DNA from: Terrabacter sp. MAHUQ-38
Lineage (GTDB): Bacteria > Actinomycetota > Actinomycetes > Actinomycetales > Dermatophilaceae
Direction of reading: 5' to 3'
Assembly: GCF_014518425.1 (NCBI RefSeq)
Contig: NZ_JACVCU010000001.1
Span: 248,001-312,000, forward strand
DNA length: 64,000 bases
Translations under genes and position numbers: made by a program
The notes under the pieces: generated by a model
Databases searched by the model: none
What the model saw: only the letters and a program-made list of their open reading frames with translations
Told to the model about the DNA's origin: nothing
Shown: one piece after another, positions 61,300-64,000 of the stretch
How positions within the stretch are numbered: the first letter of the stretch is position 1
Layout of the letters: each line of letters opens with the position of its first letter

Positions 61300-61844
61300 G
61301 CGTTCACGTCCCAGAGGTGGTGTCGGATGTCGTGGACGAAGTACAGCGCGAGCGTGCGGGCCGTGAACGGGGAGCCGTTGCTGCGCAGGGCCGGCCATTC
61401 CCACTGCGCTCCGGACGGGCGGCCGTATGCCGTGGCCGCAGTCTCGAAGGCACCCGTGACCTCACGCTCGATGGCCTCGGGGTCGGAGCGCCAGTACTGC
61501 TTCTCCTGCGCGGTCGCGTCCTGGTCCCAGTTGGCGAAGCGGACGACCTCGCCGCCACCTGCCAGGACCTGGTCGAGGCGGCCCGTCATGACGTCGCACA
61601 CGTCGCGGACGTGGCAGGCGTACTCGAGCGTCGACCAGACGCCCTGCGCCGGACGGGTCCGCACGTCGTCGCGTCGGAGGGCGGCGGCATACCGCTCGCC
61701 GGCGTCGCGAAGAATCGCGGGGACGTCGGCGGTGTCGGTGGCGGCGGCGTCGAACCCGCAGTCGGGGCACGGCCGCGTCAGCACCCAGGTCCAGTCGGCG
61801 TCGTCGGGGTTCGACGGCCCGGGGTCTCGGAAGGGCTCACTCAT
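61296..61844 (-). CDS. DinB-superfamily protein with zinc-ribbon-like start
   Basis: A 182-residue four-helix-bundle protein. YACHVRDVCDVMTGRLDQVL and YFVHDIRHHLWDV hold the three His that bind the metal in DinB/YfiT/mycothiol-dependent proteins. LTRPCPDCGFDAAATD near the start gives an additional Cys pair. TAGGCT lies 6 nt before the ATG (leaderless). The substrate is unknown. Confidence 0.82.
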   Translation of the reverse strand: MSEPFRDPGPSNPDDADWTWVLTRPCPDCGFDAAATDTADVPAILRDAGERYAAALRRDDVRTRPAQGVWSTLEYACHVRDVCDVMTGRLDQVLAGGGEVVRFANWDQDATAQEKQYWRSDPEAIEREVTGAFETAATAYGRPSGAQWEWPALRSNGSPFTARTLALYFVHDIRHHLWDVNA

Positions 61845-61914
61845 GCGCCCAGCCTAGGGCCGCGGCAGCCGGCGATTCGGGGACGCTCCCGTGTGGGCGA
61901 TACCGTATGTCATC

Positions 61915-63021
61915 GTGCTCACGGACTACCTGCCATGGATCATCGCCGGCGTCGTGGTGCTGGCGCTGGTCGTCGGGTGGTTCGTCCTGGGCCGCGTGGC
62001 ACCGGAGGCCACCGCCGGCCTGCGGCTGCGCCGGCCCCGCCCACCGCGCGACCACTTCCGCACCGGCGAGGACATTCGGGCCCCGGTCAAGCGCGCGGGC
62101 ATCGTCGTCAACCCGACGAAGTTCGCCGACCTGCCCGACCTGCGTCAGCGAGTCACGTCGACGTGCCTCGCCAACGGCTGGGGCGAGCCGATGTTCTACG
62201 AGACGACCGTCGAGGACCCCGGCCAGGGCCAGGCGGCGCAGGCGGTGCGCGACGGTGCCGACATCGTGTGCAGCCTCGGCGGCGACGGCACGGTGCGCAA
62301 CGTCGCGAGCGCCCTCGTCGGCACCGAGACGCCCCTCGGCATCCTGCCCGCCGGCACGGGCAACCTGCTCGCCCGCAACCTCGACCTTCCCGTCGCGCTC
62401 GAGACCGCCGTCACGGTCGCGCTGACGGGGCGCAACCGGCGCATCGACGTCGGCGAGCTCGTCGTGGGCGCTGCCCCGATGGACGACGCACCCGACGAGT
62501 CCGGATCCCCGGAGACGCATTACTTCCTCGTCATGAGCGGCCTCGGGATGGACGCGCAGATCATGGCGGGCACCAACGAGAACCTCAAGGCGAAGGTCGG
62601 TTGGCCGGCATACATGCTCTCGGGCCTGAAGCACCTCGTCTCGCCCGAGTTCCGCATCTCCGTCAAGGTCGACGACGAGCTCGAGTTCCGCCGGCGCGCG
62701 CGGATGGTCATCATCGGCAACTGCGGCCGGCTGCTCGGCGGGCTGGTGCTGATGCCCAACGCCCGGGTCGACGACGGCCGGCTCGACGCGGTCATCGCCT
62801 CACCCAAGGGTGTTGTCGGTTGGGTCCCGGTGGCGACGCGCGTCGCGACGCGGCAGCGCAAGGGGCACCCGACCCTCGACCACAAGGTGGTCCAGCAGGT
62901 CCGCGTGCGCACCGACCGGCCGTTGCCCGTGCAGATCGACGGCGACGTCGTCGGCGAGGCCACGGAGGTCAGCGCGACCGTGCTCCCGGCCAGCCTGACG
63001 GTGCGGGTCAGCCAGACCTGA
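61915..63021 (+). CDS. Diacylglycerol kinase family (lipid/sphingosine kinase-like) protein
   Basis: A 368-residue ATP-dependent lipid-kinase-like enzyme with one N-terminal membrane helix (LPWIIAGVVVLALVVGWFVL). VCSLGGDGTVRNVASALVG is the nucleotide-binding GGDGT motif, and LGILPAGTGNLLARNLDLP a second signature. The C-terminal PVQIDGDVVGEATEV is typical. TACCGT lies 8 nt before the GTG at 61915; a GTG 8 codons earlier (61891) is an alternative. The substrate may be diacylglycerol or a phosphatidylinositol-type lipid. Confidence 0.85.
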   Translation: MLTDYLPWIIAGVVVLALVVGWFVLGRVAPEATAGLRLRRPRPPRDHFRTGEDIRAPVKRAGIVVNPTKFADLPDLRQRVTSTCLANGWGEPMFYETTVEDPGQGQAAQAVRDGADIVCSLGGDGTVRNVASALVGTETPLGILPAGTGNLLARNLDLPVALETAVTVALTGRNRRIDVGELVVGAAPMDDAPDESGSPETHYFLVMSGLGMDAQIMAGTNENLKAKVGWPAYMLSGLKHLVSPEFRISVKVDDELEFRRRARMVIIGNCGRLLGGLVLMPNARVDDGRLDAVIASPKGVVGWVPVATRVATRQRKGHPTLDHKVVQQVRVRTDRPLPVQIDGDVVGEATEVSATVLPASLTVRVSQT

Positions 63022-63045
63022 CCGACCTGACAGGGAGCTCAGGCG

Positions 63046-64000
63046 TCAGGCGAACAGCGCCTGACCCCAGTGCTCCCCGTCGGCGAGGCCGGGCGGGCAC
63101 GCGAAGACGGCCGACCCGTTGTGCTCGATGTACTCGTTGAGCACGTCGGCCTTGGCGAGTGCCCGCTGCATCGGCACGAACTGCTTCTCGGGGTCACGCA
63201 TGTAGGCGAGGAAGAAGAGGCCCGCGTCGAGGTGGCCGACGCCGTCGGAGCCGTCCGTGAAGTTGTAGCCGCGGCGCAGGATGCGAACGCCGCCCAGCTG
63301 GCTCTCGTGGGCGAGCTTGACGTGCGCGTTGACGGGGATCGCGGGCTCGCCGTCGGGGCCCTTCTTCGTGAAGTCGAGCGGGTCGAACTCCTTGGCCCCG
63401 CCGAGCGGCGCGCCCTCCTTCTTGTCACGACCGATGATGTCCTCCTGCTCCTGCAGGGGGGTGCGGTCCCAGACCTCGATGTGCATCCGGATCCGGCGGG
63501 CGACGAGGTAGGAGCCGCCGGCCATCCACGCACTGTCGCCCTTCTCGTCGTCCGGCGCCACCCACACGTGCTGCGCGAGGCCCTCGGGCTCCTCGGCCTT
63601 GAGGTTGTTGGTGCCGTCCTTGAAGCCGAACATGTTGCGCGGCGTGGCCTGCGCGGTCGAGGTCGACGAGGTGCGGCCGAAGCCGAGCTGCGACCAGCGC
63701 ACCGCCACGACACCGAAGCCGAGCCGCACGAGGTTGCGCACGGCGTGGACGGCGACCTGCGGGTCGTTGGCGCAGGCCTGGATGCAGAGGTCACCTCCCG
63801 AGCGCTTCGGGTCGAGCTGGTCGCCGAAGAACGCCGGGAGCTCGCGCAGGGCGTCTGGCTTCTTCGACGCGAGGCCGAAGCGGCCGTCGAAGAGCGAGGG
63901 CCCGTAGCCGATCGTGATCGTGAGGCCGGATGCCGGCAGGCCGTACGCCTCGCCGGTGTCCTCGGGTGCCCGGTTGGGCCCACCACCGACGAGCCCGCCG
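63046..64000 (-). CDS. efeB: DyP-type peroxidase/deferrochelatase (EfeB type), N-terminus missing
   Basis: The window holds about 317 C-terminal codons; the start lies to the right. NMFGFKDGTNN (GxxDG with the catalytic Asp), AHVKLAHESQ (proximal heme ligand region), RILRRGYNF and HLDAGLFFLAYMRDPEKQF are diagnostic of EfeB in the EfeUOB iron-uptake system. The visible upstream part includes GYGPSLFDGRFGL. It is probably exported by the Tat route, the signal lying outside. Convergent with the lipid kinase gene, 24 bp apart. Confidence 0.9.
   Translation of the reverse strand, partial: GGLVGGGPNRAPEDTGEAYGLPASGLTITIGYGPSLFDGRFGLASKKPDALRELPAFFGDQLDPKRSGGDLCIQACANDPQVAVHAVRNLVRLGFGVVAVRWSQLGFGRTSSTSTAQATPRNMFGFKDGTNNLKAEEPEGLAQHVWVAPDDEKGDSAWMAGGSYLVARRIRMHIEVWDRTPLQEQEDIIGRDKKEGAPLGGAKEFDPLDFTKKGPDGEPAIPVNAHVKLAHESQLGGVRILRRGYNFTDGSDGVGHLDAGLFFLAYMRDPEKQFVPMQRALAKADVLNEYIEHNGSAVFACPPGLADGEHWGQALFA

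Noticed and set aside
752-62617. GTATGCC as a chromosome-orienting (KOPS-like) motif
   Set aside because: The copies are spread on both strands without clear strand preference in this window.
1-64000. tRNA genes, CRISPR arrays, insertion sequences or prophage
   Set aside because: I saw no tRNA T-loop-like segments, no regularly spaced repeats, no transposase or integrase motifs and no att-like duplications.

Overview
The window is high-GC DNA (about 70% G+C by eye) with GTG starts, strong GC bias at third codon positions, a mycobacterial-type iron box and many leaderless promoters. This points to an actinobacterium, most likely of the order Micrococcales (Intrasporangiaceae-like, a guess from overall character). 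It looks like chromosomal DNA: serS, zwf, bfr/bfd, a uracil-DNA glycosylase-type gene and efeB are interspersed with catabolic islands. No tRNA, rRNA, CRISPR, insertion sequence or prophage was recognised.

Left part (1-10400): a DNA glycosylase-like gene; an ECF42-type sigma factor operon (DGPF protein, reductase-like protein, sigma factor); a HAD phosphatase; a flavin disulfide reductase; an EamA transporter divergent from a MarR regulator with two palindromes between them; a TauE exporter; and a large secreted protein with four Ig-like repeats and an M15-type peptidase domain.

10400-18400: two LacI-controlled sugar modules. Each pairs a Gfo/Idh/MocA oxidoreductase with a xylose-isomerase-like TIM barrel and has a perfect palindromic operator with an AGCGCT core in the divergent promoter. 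Neither has a transporter.

18400-22200: an orphan histidine kinase with a cyclic-nucleotide-binding-type domain, an iron-box-controlled bfd-bfr pair, and a MerR/aldo-keto reductase divergon. 22200-26480 is gene-poor: a subtilisin-like protease, small secreted and membrane proteins, and a DinB protein.

26480-42600: a myo-inositol locus. A nine-gene minus-strand operon (second dehydrogenase, iolC, aldolase, iolB, iolD, iolH-like, iolA, iolE, iolG) diverges from a sugar ABC transporter, a universal stress protein, a GntR/UTRA regulator and another oxidoreductase. Both key promoters carry a 10-bp site matching the IolR motif reported for Corynebacterium glutamicum.

42600-50400: serS, a membrane protein, an ABC exporter pair, an MFS exporter with a MarR regulator, and an ABC-F ATPase with an attenuator-like leader (4-codon uORF plus hairpin).

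50400-56200: the most interesting locus. A GH91-family protein (inulin fructotransferase / difructose dianhydride hydrolase family) without a signal peptide sits in an operon with an ABC importer, divergent from a LacI regulator. This suggests import and intracellular cleavage of difructose dianhydrides. 56200-64000: zwf, a second ECF42 operon whose promoter closely matches that of the first, a Gfo/Idh/MocA protein, a DinB protein, a lipid-kinase-like protein, and the C-terminal part of a DyP peroxidase (EfeB type) cut by the window end.
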